The notes under the pieces: generated by a model
What the model saw: the letters and a program-made list of their open reading frames with translations, nothing else
Databases searched by the model: none
What the model was told of the DNA's origin: nothing
Program-made: the position numbers and the translations under genes
Origin: Plasmodium brasilianum
Lineage: Eukaryota > Apicomplexa > Aconoidasida > Haemosporida > Plasmodiidae
Direction: 5' to 3'
Assembly (NCBI RefSeq): GCF_023973825.1
Contig: NC_090124.1
Coordinates: 1,977,501 to 2,041,500 of the forward strand
DNA: 64,000 nt
Shown here: piece after piece, positions 18,000 through 29,976 of the stretch
How the letters are laid out: each line of letters opens with the position of its first letter
Position numbering within the stretch: the stretch's first letter is position 1

Positions 18000-20900
18000 T
18001 TAAAAATCGTCTTTTCCAAAAAAATTGTTATCTCTACTAATTGCTTGTTTTTTGGGGCTTGTGAATGAGGAAAAATTTATAGGGTCCTTTGAACTAAGCA
18101 TATCATCATTGCAGCTTTTGTGTTGATATAATAAATTCCCATTCACATTGCATCCATTTTTTATATCATTTTTGCTATATTTATTATCAATATTTTCTGA
18201 GTAAATATTTTTAATTCTACAAATTTTGTTAAATTTCCCTGTTTCATTTTTTATGTATTTCCCTGTCTCATAATTATTAAAATATTTTTTGTTATAATAC
18301 TTTTTTTCATCTTTGAAATTTGAATTGTTTATATGTAAACTATTATAATTTACGAAATGATTTTTTCTCATTTTATTTTGCTGACAGGATAAATATGTGT
18401 TATTAATTAGTGTACTTTTTCTATTTTTACTATACTTGTTAAGTAATGTGTTTGATCCCCCATAAAAATCATCCTTATTATTATGTTTATCTTGCAAATA
18501 ATTATTTTCGATAACTCCTCTTGGCTTATTAACTCTGCTGTATTCTTCCTCTACGCAGTTATTAAGTACACTGTTGTTGTGTATCCTTACAAATGAACAG
18601 TTTGACAATGTATTATTGTCAATGTATTTACTTTTTCTTAGCACGCTTTTGTTTTTGTATCCTTCGTTTTTAGCATTTCTATATAAGGCGAAATTACTGC
18701 TGTTTTGAAAAATTTCCTTTCCTGTTATGCTATTATCGTATGCATATTTTATCCCCTCATTTTTATAAGATGCATTTACTAAAAAATCTTTTGTATTATT
18801 TGTCACAGCTAATTTTCCAAACAATATGTTATTATCACTTGGGTTGTCACTTTTCATTCTATAATCTTTCTGAGCATAATCTTCCTTAATATATGTATCC
18901 TCACTTGCACAATTGGTCCAGTGGGACAAAAAGGTTGTTGGTATTGTTTTCTCATCAGAACTGCCCTTCGTTTTAAAGGTTTCATTTTCATCGTATTTAT
19001 AAATAGCATCCCTATTGCTTCCACAGCTGTTCATGTTACTGCTATCATCGTTCATGCCGTTTCCATCATTGTTATTGTCATTGCTTTCACTGTTGCTGTT
19101 CAACCCTGTTAGCACTTCTTTTTCAATAAAATTTTTCATATTCCTATCATCATCATTATAATATACGTCATTACGACCAGTGTTACGGCTGAACGATTTA
19201 ATCATTTCACAACTTTTAAAGCTTACCTTTTCACTAGCATCAGGAGCCCTGTATGTATTGCTGTACCTTTCCTCATTCGTACTGATACCTGCATTTGTTC
19301 CTGTACTGTCAGTGTAACTCGCCCTTATACCAACTAAAAAATTGTTGTCCTTCTTTACGTAATCGTTATCATTTTGGTTAAAGTGAAATGCGTTGCTCCT
19401 CTTGTTTCCGCGATCATTATTATTACCGAAGTAGTTTTCATTCTCATTAACATTGGCACTGTCGTTGGCATTAATCCTGGAATCAACATAAGCATCTACG
19501 TTGGCATCTACGTTAGTATCTACGTTAGCATCTACGTTAGCATCAACATTGACATTAGCAGTCGTAGTTGTTGTGGTGGTTGAGTTGCTATTGTTGTCTC
19601 TGTTACTGCATATATCACTTGTAGTATTGTTTATATAAATGACTTTTTTAAAATATTGAGATGTGTGGACGTTTTTTATCTTAGTATCATTACATGTATC
19701 ATCATCATAAGCATGAACTCTGTTGTTCTTAATGTGTTTATTATTATACGTATTATTATAAAGCTCATAATTCTCGTTCATGTAATTATCTTCACTGTTG
19801 TTAATGTTGATGAATTGATTATTACTTACGTGGTTGTTAATACCGTTATGATGGTTATACAGCATTTCACGGTTATATATATAATCATTATGATTTGGAT
19901 ATATATTGTATCCTGTGTTCATAAAATTACTATCTTTATTTCCATAATACAGTTTGTCATTGTATTTATTAATAGAAAAGGCTTCTTCTTTCCAATAATA
20001 CTTGTTCACTTTGCCAATTTTTTTACTGTCTTTTACATTAATGTTGTTATTCATGGGGAAGAAGTTATCCATCCGCTTGTTATTACTGCCACTGTAATTG
20101 CCGCTTGCATTGTAATTGCCGCTAGCATTGTACCCCTTTCTATCATCGTAGCTTTTATTATTACTATTCCCCTGGTACTTACTTTTCAATCCCTTCGTAT
20201 TTGGCTTAAAAGAAATGTCATCGATTATCCTGTTATTGTATACATTTGAACTCTCTTTAGTACAATGATTCGTCTGAACACCTGAATAGGTCATAACATT
20301 TGTTTTAGTTTCCTCATTTTTCGTTTCCTCATTTTTCGCTTCCTCATTTTTCGTTTCCTCATTTTTCGTTTCCTCATTTTTTATTGCACTTTTTTTATTG
20401 TTCACATTTAAGTTATCGTTACACAAGAACCCCTTGTTGTGGTTGCATTTGTCCTCTGTTACGTTCGTTCTATGAAACAATCCAGTAAAGCCTCTATTTG
20501 TTGAATACATCGGTATACCATTATGATAACTACCACAATTAAAGTGCTTCTCATTCGTAAGTTTACCATTATCAGTTGTGTTGTTCCCTTCATTTGCAGT
20601 TTTATCTGAGCACTCTACTTTCTCATATACATCTCTGTCTATCAGCAGAAGGTTCGTATTGTTATAATTGCAGTAGTTGACATTGTCGTTTCCATTATCA
20701 TTACCTCCACCACTACCATTAACACTTCCTTTCCCGTAATTCTGCTTTACCACTTCATTCGTTAACAAATTTAAAGCTTCTCTCTTAAAAGATGGACTGC
20801 TAATTATATAGGTCTGATCCCTATCAACAGCTCCATCAGCATATTTAATATCAGCATTGTTGTTGCCATTACTGTTGTTAATGCCGCTAATGCTGCTTCC

Positions 20901-23900
20901 ACTGTTATTGAAACATGTTTCCTCACTCGTAAAGAAGCAGTTAGATACACTTGTGTCTATATCATTCCCCACATTACACTTGTCATAATATATATCACTG
21001 TTGCTACGATTAGCACTGCTATTATTCTGCTCATTCATATTTGTCATATTTTTTACCTCGTCCTTTGCGTCCTTGTGTCTACCTCCAGTCATTATATACT
21101 CACTATCTAACGAATTTGTAGTACATCTGTTGTAATCCCGTTCATACAAGAGGTTCCCGCTGTGTAGAGGGTTCTCGAATGGATGTAAATTATTACTATT
21201 ATCGTTACTGCCATTACTACCACTACCGATACCCCTAGAACTACTACTACTACTACTACTACTACTAATATTATTATTATAATTATCATAACGTGGTGCT
21301 TCTTCATTTCCTACTTCACTCAAATGATGATCTTGATCTTCCTTCTTGTTAAAATCAAAACCATTGCTTTGATTTCCAAAATGATCCAACCGTGAACAGT
21401 TCGGCATCATCTTATCAACATCCAAGTCTTCCACTAACTTACTAACGCAACTGTCATTCGTAAGTGAGTTATGCAATTCATCTTTTACAGAATTAACAAC
21501 ATATATACTTCGTTCCTGTTGTGATAAGATCTCCTCCATATTGATGGACTTATCGTACATACTTCCACGAACATTATAATCATCAACATTTCTGTTATAT
21601 GTAATACCACTATTGCTTACTTCTATAGATGAACAATCGTTCCCATTGTTATTATACTTACTTTCAGCCTTTTGTAAATCTACATTTTGAATAATAGTAT
21701 GACCATTAGTTAAGGGCGCAAAATTATTTTTATTGCTTCTTAAATACTCATAGCAAGTTTTCCTACCGTTATTCATGTAAAAATTTTGTTGATCTAAATA
21801 ATTTCTTTTTGAAGAACTAGTTATATCGATATTGCTCATTTTACTTTTTTTATTGTTAACTTTTGTATTTTTCGCGTCTATTAAATCTAGTGTACAGTTA
21901 TGTAATTTATGGATTTTTTTCGAGCAATCATAATTACTTATGGACGACTTCATAACGCTTACTTCATTTGTATATGCATTACAACACGATATATTGTTAT
22001 GATAAGAAGAGCTATCTGGACAGGTACTTTTATTCTCACAATTATTAATTGGATTTGTATCAGACTTGCTGATGCTTTTGTGGAAATAAGTACTATATGT
22101 ACTCTTCTTCATCTTATATTTCTTAATCAATGAATATATGTTTAGTAATGGTGAGACGGCTGCGTGGTTTAATGAGGTATAGGTACTCTTCTCATCTTTA
22201 CGGTATCTAGGTAATGCGTACTTTTTAAAATGAAAATTCCAAATATTATAATGTGTATCATCACTTACCGCTTCGTTCTTCGCTTCGTCCTTCGCTTCAT
22301 CATGATTTTTGAAAAATTTTTTTATTTCGTGGAATTGTTCTGTATTTGTATTCCTCGTATCAAAATCGATGTGATACAGGGAATTAATAAGGCTAATCCT
22401 GCTTTTCTTCAAGCATTTTTTTAAGTTATCACTTTTCGATGGGGACGATTCCATGTCTATTTCGCTATCTACCTGGTAACATTCTTGTGCTATATCTACA
22501 TCTAGCGGTTCTTTCTCTAGCTCTGTCTCTACTCGTTTCGACAGTACTGTTAAGTACACATCGTTATTGCAATTAAGTTGTTTATTCTTTTCAACATCTG
22601 ATACATTTACAAAATCTTGCGCCTCGTTAAAATCAAAAACATACTCCTTATTACTTTCAAATATCGTTTTGACAGTTTCTTGAATAAAAAGCGGTAATCT
22701 ATTTATGTTTTTATAGCTTATTTCTATTTTCCTACTTATCTTTTTTCCTGCATCTAATTTTTTACATGCCTCCATTTTGGACATATTTCTAGATGACTTG
22801 TCCTCACCACAGTTATAATTACTTTCTCTTGAAATTTGGGAAGATCCTTCTTGACCACCCAGAGCATTGACATTGCTATAACTAGTTCGTATGCTGTTCG
22901 TCAGATTCGCTTCTGCACAAGCACCGTCGTTCGGTCTAGATTGACTGGATGCATCTGCTACATCTACTACAATTGGCGCACCGTTATGTAAAATGCCATC
23001 CATCTGCATACACTCCCTGAAGACATGTTCAAACTTACTTTTCTTTCGAATGATGGAATCCTGTCCATAGGGATCTTCCTTTGCTATTACCTCAGTTTGT
23101 GTGCTAGCCTGTTCATGTTCTTCTCCTTTCATGTGATCTGCTTTACTTAACCCGGAAGTGCCAAAAATGGAGGTATCACTTTGTTCATTTTTTGCAGAAT
23201 TAAAGATGTTCTCATAATTATAATCGCAGCTTTTCCTCAAACAAGTTAAGCGACCATCTAGTGCTACATCTATGTTAGGAAACATATTATTATTGTTTTC
23301 TTCCACTGGATTACTCTTATGTATGTTGTAGTAGCTACTTCGGACACTATTTACTGGAAATGGTAATACATGCTGCTGCACTTGTTCCTCGTTCTTTTTT
23401 CCTTTGTTCGCATTTTCCGCCGTCTCGCATTGAAGTACATCCGCTTTATTATCCGCCTCTCCGTCCACTTCTCCTCCGTCGGATGAGTCAGACAAAGAGC
23501 ATCCGAAAAGTTCATGATTATCTACAAGCTCCAGGTGGTGCATCAGATTAACATTTTCTTTCTGAAAAATTTTACAGTTTTCCGGAGTTTTATATTTTTT
23601 ATGTTGAATATGAGTCCTATGTAGATTACAGTTCGGGATATACAATTTATATTGTTCGCTGAATGGTTCAGAGAGCAACAAGTTTTGTAATTTCTTAAAA
23701 CCAAAATGTAAGCTATTTAGTTCTTTTTTAAATTGAAGAATAAACTGCTGTTTTAGTTGAGCTAGTACTAATCCATTCGGTTTATGATCTACTAATAATG
23801 AAATAATTTGCATTACTTCTCCCAACGTTTCACATATTTCATAATTAAAATTTTTAACTTTTGGATATAAATCATCAGCACTCTTTTCACATGCTGATAC

Positions 23901-26900
23901 GGGTAATAATATTCTCTGTGAGTACACAAAAATACCTTTATGTATAGCTAGCTGTACTAAATGTATTAAGTCACCTAGTCTTTTCGATTTAAAATGTTTA
24001 ATCTCTTCCTTTAGTTTTGCGGCAAACGCATATCTCCCTCCATTAAACATATACGACTTGAGTTTCTTATTCGAAGGAGAGCAAAATATACACTCACTAT
24101 AGTTTCCCCCGTTATTACTCCCAGCAGAAGCAATGTTATGATTAGGAGTAACAATGGCTGCATTTGACGTTGACATAGAGCAACTTACAGAAGATTCGTG
24201 GAGGTTACTGCTTGAGAGGTTCATATTAAATTCTACTATTTTTGAGGATACGTTCTCCAGATGATCAGAATCCTTTGGAATAACTTTACTTTTAACTTGC
24301 TGCATTTCGTTCACTTGATTGGGGAAGGAACAACAGGATTGATAGGTCAACATGCACATTTCATAATTATCATTTGAGAGATAATTTTCCTGTACCGATT
24401 TTCCCAAATGGTGTTTCTGTCCTTTTTTAGGTAGCTCCGATATGCTTTCCTCCTGAGCAGTGCAGGTAAAACTGACTTGTTCATAATTTTTCGAATGTTG
24501 AGAATTATCCGCTGCTGTTTGGGAAGTTTGACCTGTTTTGACTGCTTCATCGGTTTTATTTCCTTGAAGCTCAATGACCGCTTCATCAGTTATAGTTTCT
24601 TCCACTGCTTCCACTTCATTATCCTTATATTGCATCATTCTGATTGCAAACTTATGCAGAAGGATCCAGTCTTTTTTGCTGAAGGTATCATTTAAATTAT
24701 GACTATCAACGAAACCTTGAAAATCCTTTGGTTGTTCATTCAAATAAATAACACAACCAATTTCTCCCTTAACCCTTAACTCAATTTGCATATTACACAA
24801 ATTTGTAAGTTGACATAAAATATAAGCAATTTCAGATGCTGACCAGAAATTATAATTAATATAGATTTTCATTTGATTAGCTACATCACCTAAATAAGAC
24901 TTTATACCTTCTTTGTATAAAAAGACAACAGATTTGTAAAAATAGTATTTCAGTTTAAATAAGAATTCTTCTATATTTAATGACTCTTTTTTTATGATTA
25001 ATAATACCTTCTTCAACCATGTGTTTTCAATACATGGTTCAATAATATATTTATCATTGAAAAAAATATTTTGTCTTATTAAATCTACATAACTAAATTC
25101 GTTTTCATTATTAATATTATTATTATATGTATACAGTTTTTCTTTATCTAACTTGTCATAATTTATATTCAACTGTTTAGCTGTTTTTATTATACCTGCA
25201 CTGTTCATATCTTTATAATTATAATAAACCATCCATGTCAATCCACCTTTACGAAAACTATCAACATTTTTTATGTTAGAAAATAAATATGAATTATGTA
25301 ATATACACTCTTTCAACTTAGGTATTATATGACTATCCTCCTTTGATATAATTATTTCTCTGTTAATAATTTCTTTTATTTGTTTTATATAAATTTCATC
25401 ATCAATATTTAAACAAGCACTACATAAATTAAGGCTAAAATTTTTGTTGTTTTTTTTTTTCCTGTTTGTTCCTTTAACATTATTCGATGAAAATACCTCA
25501 TTCAATGGGTAAAACTTTGGATTAGCATTACTACTACTACAAGTCATGCTGTCACTTCTAACCTTTTTATGTTCTTTCTTTTTTATATTAATATACGTGT
25601 TCAAGTTGGATGGAGAGGTGCTCATTTGACGAGAAAAATTAGTAATATCCTTTGCATATTGTCTGAGATAGTTTCTCGTGCTAACTTCATACATTCTTGC
25701 ATTGGTTACAAACGTCCTTCTGTTATAATTTTTTTCTTGAATTTCCACATTACTGACTGTTTGATTCGGTTTATCTATTTGAGTATTCACACCTTCGAGT
25801 GGGTTACAAATATTGAAGCTAATATTAGGGGTAAGGTTAGCGTCCTCCTTATCATGGTCACTAATAACTCCCATAGCTCTACTGCTATGCACGTTATAAC
25901 TCCTCGACATTATTGTAGTCGTACTACCATTCTCTCCCCTGTTGTTATTCCTACCAATGCTATATTTACTGTCTTTTCCCCTCTGTATCATTATGCTTAC
26001 ACCACGCTTATGATTATTATGATGATTCTGATGCTGGTGATTTACATTCCTAGTGCCATAGGAAAGTTTACCATGGGTACTGTAATCATTATTATAATCG
26101 ATACTACAATCAGCATTATAATTATTAGGACTATTGTTAGTAACGTTTGTTTTGAGAGATGATGAAACGTTCTCATTCTGATTGCATAAGTGATTATGAA
26201 TAACCTTCTTATAATTCTTCCTTTTGTTTGTATTTTCAAAATTTGTCTTATCTATTGAGCCTATATTAGTCAAATAGTTCATGTGAGTACCTCTGTAAAT
26301 ATTATCTTTTATCATAAAATTATGATCAGCATCATTATTTCTATGATATTCATTATAGGAGGAGTTCCCTTCCGAATTGTTGAGTAAATGACTTTTTACC
26401 TTTGATTTTAACGGTGGAATATATTTCAATACGCATGTGTTAATTTCTTTATTTTGTTTATTATTCCTCATTATATTAGAGTTATATTTTACCAATTCAA
26501 CAGAGGAACTTAACAGAGCGTTCTGTTCACTTCCAACATCATCCGCTTTGCACACACTATCCGAATACACATTTACTCGTTGCTTCATATCGAAGTTTTG
26601 TGTTTCCATTTTCAGGTGGGTGCCTTCTGATACACTGTCGTTTACATTAATATCAACATTAATACTATCATTAACATTGCGATTAACATTGTCATTTACA
26701 ATAACATTAACTTGTGAGTCATTAGAATGGCGGAGGGTGTTATACGAATCTTTATTCAACACACATCTTCTCAACACATTCCTATTTTTATAACCCATTA
26801 ATGGATATACCTTTTTATTTCCAGTGTTGATATATTCTTCATTACTCCTATGGCTCGTGTTAATATGAAGCGCTTTGAGCGGTTGCATCTTCTTATAACA

Positions 26901-27704
26901 TGCATGTGAATTGTCATCCCGATGAACGGATGAACCCATATTGTATGGCATCATACAAGTTATCTTATTTGTATTATTACAATTATAATTTTCTATATTT
27001 GTTTCATTATTTATATTATTTCTTTCATTAACTTGATGATAACGACTTCCTCTAGTCATATCACTTTTCACATGATTCTTAGTAGTTGACATGCCCTGTA
27101 CCATGGCCATATCATAATTATAGTTCACTCTGTTCTCGTATGTACAATTATACAAGCTTCTACTACCTGCATTTGTGTTATTCCTAGTCCCAATCTTATT
27201 CTTAACCATATGTGGCACGTATGTTTCTCCTCCTTCATTAAATGCTTTCCAATCATTATTGACGTGCTGATCTTTTTGTATGGTATAGTAATCGCCCCCA
27301 CTGTTCTCACAGTAGCAGATACCCTTATTTCCATTATTATCATAGCTTCTTGTGTTACCATTACTTCTATTACTTCCATTTATCCCTGTATTTCCATTAC
27401 TTCCATTACCATCATTAATTCCACTATTACCAGTATGTGTACCGTCTTCATGAACTTTTTTAAACCTCGTTTTCTTATTAAGATGTTCATAAAGGACATT
27501 ACTCAGTTTGTAATTTTTGTAACTTACATTGGTCTCAACATCTATATCATGTTTCATTCTGTTTTTCCTGTCTTCATAGACATTCTCTTTATTTTCTTTT
27601 TCATTTTCATTACTGCTAATGTAACCTGCATCAAAACACACATCATGTAATATTTCCTCATGGACATCTGTAACACTTTCACTAACTCCTTGATCTATAA
27701 ACAT
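18000..27704 (-). CDS. Giant Asn-rich LOTUS/OST-HTH domain protein (3234 aa), single exon
   Basis: A single uninterrupted frame with an ATG at 27704. Most of it is Asn/Ser/Asp/Lys-rich disordered sequence. Two regions look folded. Residues about 760-1040 contain EIYIKQIKEIINREIIIS, GGLTWMVYYNYKD, WLKKVLLIIKKESLNIEEF and SEIAYILCQLTNLCNMQIEL. Residues about 1225-1360 contain RLGDLIHLVQLAIHKGIFVY followed, from 1294, by LGEVMQIISLLVDHKPNGL, LAQLKQQFILQFKKEL, FGFKKLQNLLLSE and YKLYIP. The last block fits the LOTUS (OST-HTH) winged-helix pattern: a helix, a G-hydrophobic-LxxLK turn, a GFxKLxxLL helix, then a short strand. LOTUS domains bind RNA (G-quadruplexes included) or DEAD-box helicases in germ-granule and post-transcriptional control. 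The block before it may be the associated domain seen beside LOTUS in other proteins. Local tandems include NEETKNEETK and DANVDANVDT. The exact family name is not assignable by eye. Confidence 0.85.
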   Translation of the reverse strand: MFIDQGVSESVTDVHEEILHDVCFDAGYISSNENEKENKENVYEDRKNRMKHDIDVETNVSYKNYKLSNVLYEHLNKKTRFKKVHEDGTHTGNSGINDGNGSNGNTGINGSNRSNGNTRSYDNNGNKGICYCENSGGDYYTIQKDQHVNNDWKAFNEGGETYVPHMVKNKIGTRNNTNAGSRSLYNCTYENRVNYNYDMAMVQGMSTTKNHVKSDMTRGSRYHQVNERNNINNETNIENYNCNNTNKITCMMPYNMGSSVHRDDNSHACYKKMQPLKALHINTSHRSNEEYINTGNKKVYPLMGYKNRNVLRRCVLNKDSYNTLRHSNDSQVNVIVNDNVNRNVNDSINVDINVNDSVSEGTHLKMETQNFDMKQRVNVYSDSVCKADDVGSEQNALLSSSVELVKYNSNIMRNNKQNKEINTCVLKYIPPLKSKVKSHLLNNSEGNSSYNEYHRNNDADHNFMIKDNIYRGTHMNYLTNIGSIDKTNFENTNKRKNYKKVIHNHLCNQNENVSSSLKTNVTNNSPNNYNADCSIDYNNDYSTHGKLSYGTRNVNHQHQNHHNNHKRGVSIMIQRGKDSKYSIGRNNNRGENGSTTTIMSRSYNVHSSRAMGVISDHDKEDANLTPNISFNICNPLEGVNTQIDKPNQTVSNVEIQEKNYNRRTFVTNARMYEVSTRNYLRQYAKDITNFSRQMSTSPSNLNTYINIKKKEHKKVRSDSMTCSSSNANPKFYPLNEVFSSNNVKGTNRKKKNNKNFSLNLCSACLNIDDEIYIKQIKEIINREIIISKEDSHIIPKLKECILHNSYLFSNIKNVDSFRKGGLTWMVYYNYKDMNSAGIIKTAKQLNINYDKLDKEKLYTYNNNINNENEFSYVDLIRQNIFFNDKYIIEPCIENTWLKKVLLIIKKESLNIEEFLFKLKYYFYKSVVFLYKEGIKSYLGDVANQMKIYINYNFWSASEIAYILCQLTNLCNMQIELRVKGEIGCVIYLNEQPKDFQGFVDSHNLNDTFSKKDWILLHKFAIRMMQYKDNEVEAVEETITDEAVIELQGNKTDEAVKTGQTSQTAADNSQHSKNYEQVSFTCTAQEESISELPKKGQKHHLGKSVQENYLSNDNYEMCMLTYQSCCSFPNQVNEMQQVKSKVIPKDSDHLENVSSKIVEFNMNLSSSNLHESSVSCSMSTSNAAIVTPNHNIASAGSNNGGNYSECIFCSPSNKKLKSYMFNGGRYAFAAKLKEEIKHFKSKRLGDLIHLVQLAIHKGIFVYSQRILLPVSACEKSADDLYPKVKNFNYEICETLGEVMQIISLLVDHKPNGLVLAQLKQQFILQFKKELNSLHFGFKKLQNLLLSEPFSEQYKLYIPNCNLHRTHIQHKKYKTPENCKIFQKENVNLMHHLELVDNHELFGCSLSDSSDGGEVDGEADNKADVLQCETAENANKGKKNEEQVQQHVLPFPVNSVRSSYYNIHKSNPVEENNNNMFPNIDVALDGRLTCLRKSCDYNYENIFNSAKNEQSDTSIFGTSGLSKADHMKGEEHEQASTQTEVIAKEDPYGQDSIIRKKSKFEHVFRECMQMDGILHNGAPIVVDVADASSQSRPNDGACAEANLTNSIRTSYSNVNALGGQEGSSQISRESNYNCGEDKSSRNMSKMEACKKLDAGKKISRKIEISYKNINRLPLFIQETVKTIFESNKEYVFDFNEAQDFVNVSDVEKNKQLNCNNDVYLTVLSKRVETELEKEPLDVDIAQECYQVDSEIDMESSPSKSDNLKKCLKKSRISLINSLYHIDFDTRNTNTEQFHEIKKFFKNHDEAKDEAKNEAVSDDTHYNIWNFHFKKYALPRYRKDEKSTYTSLNHAAVSPLLNIYSLIKKYKMKKSTYSTYFHKSISKSDTNPINNCENKSTCPDSSSYHNNISCCNAYTNEVSVMKSSISNYDCSKKIHKLHNCTLDLIDAKNTKVNNKKSKMSNIDITSSSKRNYLDQQNFYMNNGRKTCYEYLRSNKNNFAPLTNGHTIIQNVDLQKAESKYNNNGNDCSSIEVSNSGITYNRNVDDYNVRGSMYDKSINMEEILSQQERSIYVVNSVKDELHNSLTNDSCVSKLVEDLDVDKMMPNCSRLDHFGNQSNGFDFNKKEDQDHHLSEVGNEEAPRYDNYNNNISSSSSSSSSSRGIGSGSNGSNDNSNNLHPFENPLHSGNLLYERDYNRCTTNSLDSEYIMTGGRHKDAKDEVKNMTNMNEQNNSSANRSNSDIYYDKCNVGNDIDTSVSNCFFTSEETCFNNSGSSISGINNSNGNNNADIKYADGAVDRDQTYIISSPSFKREALNLLTNEVVKQNYGKGSVNGSGGGNDNGNDNVNYCNYNNTNLLLIDRDVYEKVECSDKTANEGNNTTDNGKLTNEKHFNCGSYHNGIPMYSTNRGFTGLFHRTNVTEDKCNHNKGFLCNDNLNVNNKKSAIKNEETKNEETKNEEAKNEETKNEETKTNVMTYSGVQTNHCTKESSNVYNNRIIDDISFKPNTKGLKSKYQGNSNNKSYDDRKGYNASGNYNASGNYSGSNNKRMDNFFPMNNNINVKDSKKIGKVNKYYWKEEAFSINKYNDKLYYGNKDSNFMNTGYNIYPNHNDYIYNREMLYNHHNGINNHVSNNQFININNSEDNYMNENYELYNNTYNNKHIKNNRVHAYDDDTCNDTKIKNVHTSQYFKKVIYINNTTSDICSNRDNNSNSTTTTTTTANVNVDANVDANVDTNVDANVDAYVDSRINANDSANVNENENYFGNNNDRGNKRSNAFHFNQNDNDYVKKDNNFLVGIRASYTDSTGTNAGISTNEERYSNTYRAPDASEKVSFKSCEMIKSFSRNTGRNDVYYNDDDRNMKNFIEKEVLTGLNSNSESNDNNNDGNGMNDDSSNMNSCGSNRDAIYKYDENETFKTKGSSDEKTIPTTFLSHWTNCASEDTYIKEDYAQKDYRMKSDNPSDNNILFGKLAVTNNTKDFLVNASYKNEGIKYAYDNSITGKEIFQNSSNFALYRNAKNEGYKNKSVLRKSKYIDNNTLSNCSFVRIHNNSVLNNCVEEEYSRVNKPRGVIENNYLQDKHNNKDDFYGGSNTLLNKYSKNRKSTLINNTYLSCQQNKMRKNHFVNYNSLHINNSNFKDEKKYYNKKYFNNYETGKYIKNETGKFNKICRIKNIYSENIDNKYSKNDIKNGCNVNGNLLYQHKSCNDDMLSSKDPINFSSFTSPKKQAISRDNNFFGKDDF
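20301..20385 (-). repeat. Coding 15-bp tandem in the LOTUS-domain gene
   Basis: The unit GTTTCCTCATTTTTC on the plus strand repeats five to six times and encodes KNEET/KNEEA. A second short coding tandem at 19490-19560 encodes NVDA/NVDT. Both are low-complexity expansions within disordered sequence. Confidence 0.8.
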
Positions 27705-28046
27705 ACTCCCCTTATGTTCTATTCTCTTTTCAAATATTCGTTTATTTATTTCCTTTTATTCTTATATTTGTGCTGTCCTCTCAATATTTAATATGTTTCA
27801 CGCAATAACAAGAAAAGAATAGATAAAAATTGGCAAACCGTCTGAGTTATGGTAGCTGAGTAGTGTATATATATATATACCTATGTACCTACGTACATAT
27901 GCACGTATGTAAGTCTAAATACACGTATGCATAAGTGCAGCGTGAAAGTATACTTGTACGATAGAATTATTTTCGATCGGATAAAAGCTGAGCACACCAA
28001 GAGGGTGTGGTAATATGGGAAAAAACAAACAATTGAAAAAAGGAAA

Positions 28047-28077
<31 letters not shown>

Positions 28078-28280
28078 TTAAAGTTCACGTATATGCATGC
28101 CTATTTAGGTATGTAAACCACAGATAGGAAAGACCAAAATGAAAATCATGTAACGACAAAAAGAAGACAATACGAAGAAAATACTCGTTTGAATAAGTGA
28201 AAATCTTAATAACACAAGTACAAATGGTTTAACAAATAATCTCTTGTGCGTAAACAAACAAAAGAAAAGAGCAAAACAAA

Positions 28281-28414
28281 ATAAAACAAAACAATAATAT
28301 AACAAAACAATAATATAACAAAACAATAATATAACAAAACAATAATATAACAAAACAATAATATAACAAAACAATAATATAACAAAACAATAATATAACA
28401 AAACAATAATATAA

Positions 28415-28470
<56 letters not shown>
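28281..28470. repeat. 16-bp AACAAAACAATAATAT array ending in a long poly-A
   Basis: The unit AACAAAACAATAATAT recurs every 16 bp (28301, 28317 and so on to 28397), about eight copies, then runs into about 55 consecutive A bases. Reverse frames read FCYIIVLLYYCFVILL cycles in all three phases because of the 16-bp step. Confidence 0.92.
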
Positions 28471-28473
<3 letters not shown>

Positions 28474-29848
28474 ATTTAACATATAATGCTAGACAACAAT
28501 TCTTTTATATTTTTAAAAACAAAATTGTCTGAGATAAAAGAGAAAATTTTCCAAAGTTCCTATGTGCTGTATTTTTACCTACGTATAGTTATATTATGAA
28601 TAAAGGCGTACAAATAGAAAAGCAATAGGCGTAAAATATAGGCACGAAAAGAAGCAGTCATGCAATGATGCAATGATCAATGGCATAATAACACAGTCAC
28701 TCAAGTGTGTGTGTGTGTGTGTACGTTTGTGCATATTCGTATAAGGCGCGCAAAATAATTAACAGCATGTTTCTTATTTTTGCATTTACAGCGAACAAGA
28801 AACAAGGTAATCCTTACTAATATATGCATAAACACATGTATCAAGCTACAGGTTTGTGTTAATTATGTGAAACCAAATGAGAATAGCTACGCAATTCTGT
28901 ATGATAATGTTACAAATATATCAGTTCAAATGTGAACACATGTACTTAAACTTTTTACGTACAATTCAAAATTTTACGCACAACAACAACTACAAAAAAA
29001 AAAAAAAAGATAAATAGGTGGGTAGATAGATGGATAAAATAGAACAGATTAAAAAATAAATATATGTAAAACGTGGAAACGGACGCGAAAGAAACAATAA
29101 TTCAAGTAATCCCATGTGATACTGGGAGTGAGAAAAAAAAGAAAAAAAAAGTGAAAGATAACGATAAAAAATAAAAATTGATGAACGTAATGTTAAAGGT
29201 GCATGGAGAAAGCTCAATGGTGAAAAAGATTTATTCTGTAAAGGAAGAATTAAATTATGCTTACCAGTTGTCCACATTCACAAATGGTTAATAAATATCT
29301 ATATTTGCATGCATTTACATGTACACGTACATGTGTTCACATAGTTATATATCTGTACACACACACATGTATATATATTTATATATACATACAATATTCG
29401 AAGCGATTTTTATATGCACATTTTTGTACATATATTCCTCTCTTTATATTATACGAACACGTAACGTTTTTAGCTAAAAAATAGATTTAAACTTTTTAAT
29501 TAAAACGGGCAGTATGACAAAGTATATATATGTACAATATTTTACATATTTGTATACACGTATACATTTACATGCATTCTATTTAAAAAAAAAAAAAAAT
29601 TTCTACATGTATTTTTCCACGCACATTTCCCATGAACACCTTAAAACAATATTAGTATTTTCTAATATTTCGAGCTTTATTCATTTAAAAAAAAGCGCAA
29701 TAAAGTTTTTAAGATGACAACAAAAAGTTCATGTATTTTTATTAGTCCTATTCATTTAGAACGGCCATAAGCAATAGCTATAACCGGAATCAAATGTTGT
29801 GCTGCATACATAAACAAAACTTTGTATACACAAAAGGGGGGGTTTAAT

Positions 29849-29976
29849 AAACGCAAAAATGGAAAGATGCCAAATTGATTAAACTGAAAAATGGAAAGAT
29901 GCCAAATTGATTAAACTGAAAAATGGAAAGATGCCAAATTGATTAAAATGCAAAATGGAAAGATTGCAAATTTATT
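29849..29976. repeat. 32-bp tandem, about four copies
   Basis: A unit of the form AAACTGAAAAATGGAAAGAT plus GCCAAATTGATT starts at 29849, 29881, 29913 and 29945, diverging in the last copy. Degenerate pieces (GACAAAATGGAAAGATGACAA) continue to about 30030. The 32-bp step is twice the 16-bp step of other arrays in the window. Confidence 0.88.
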
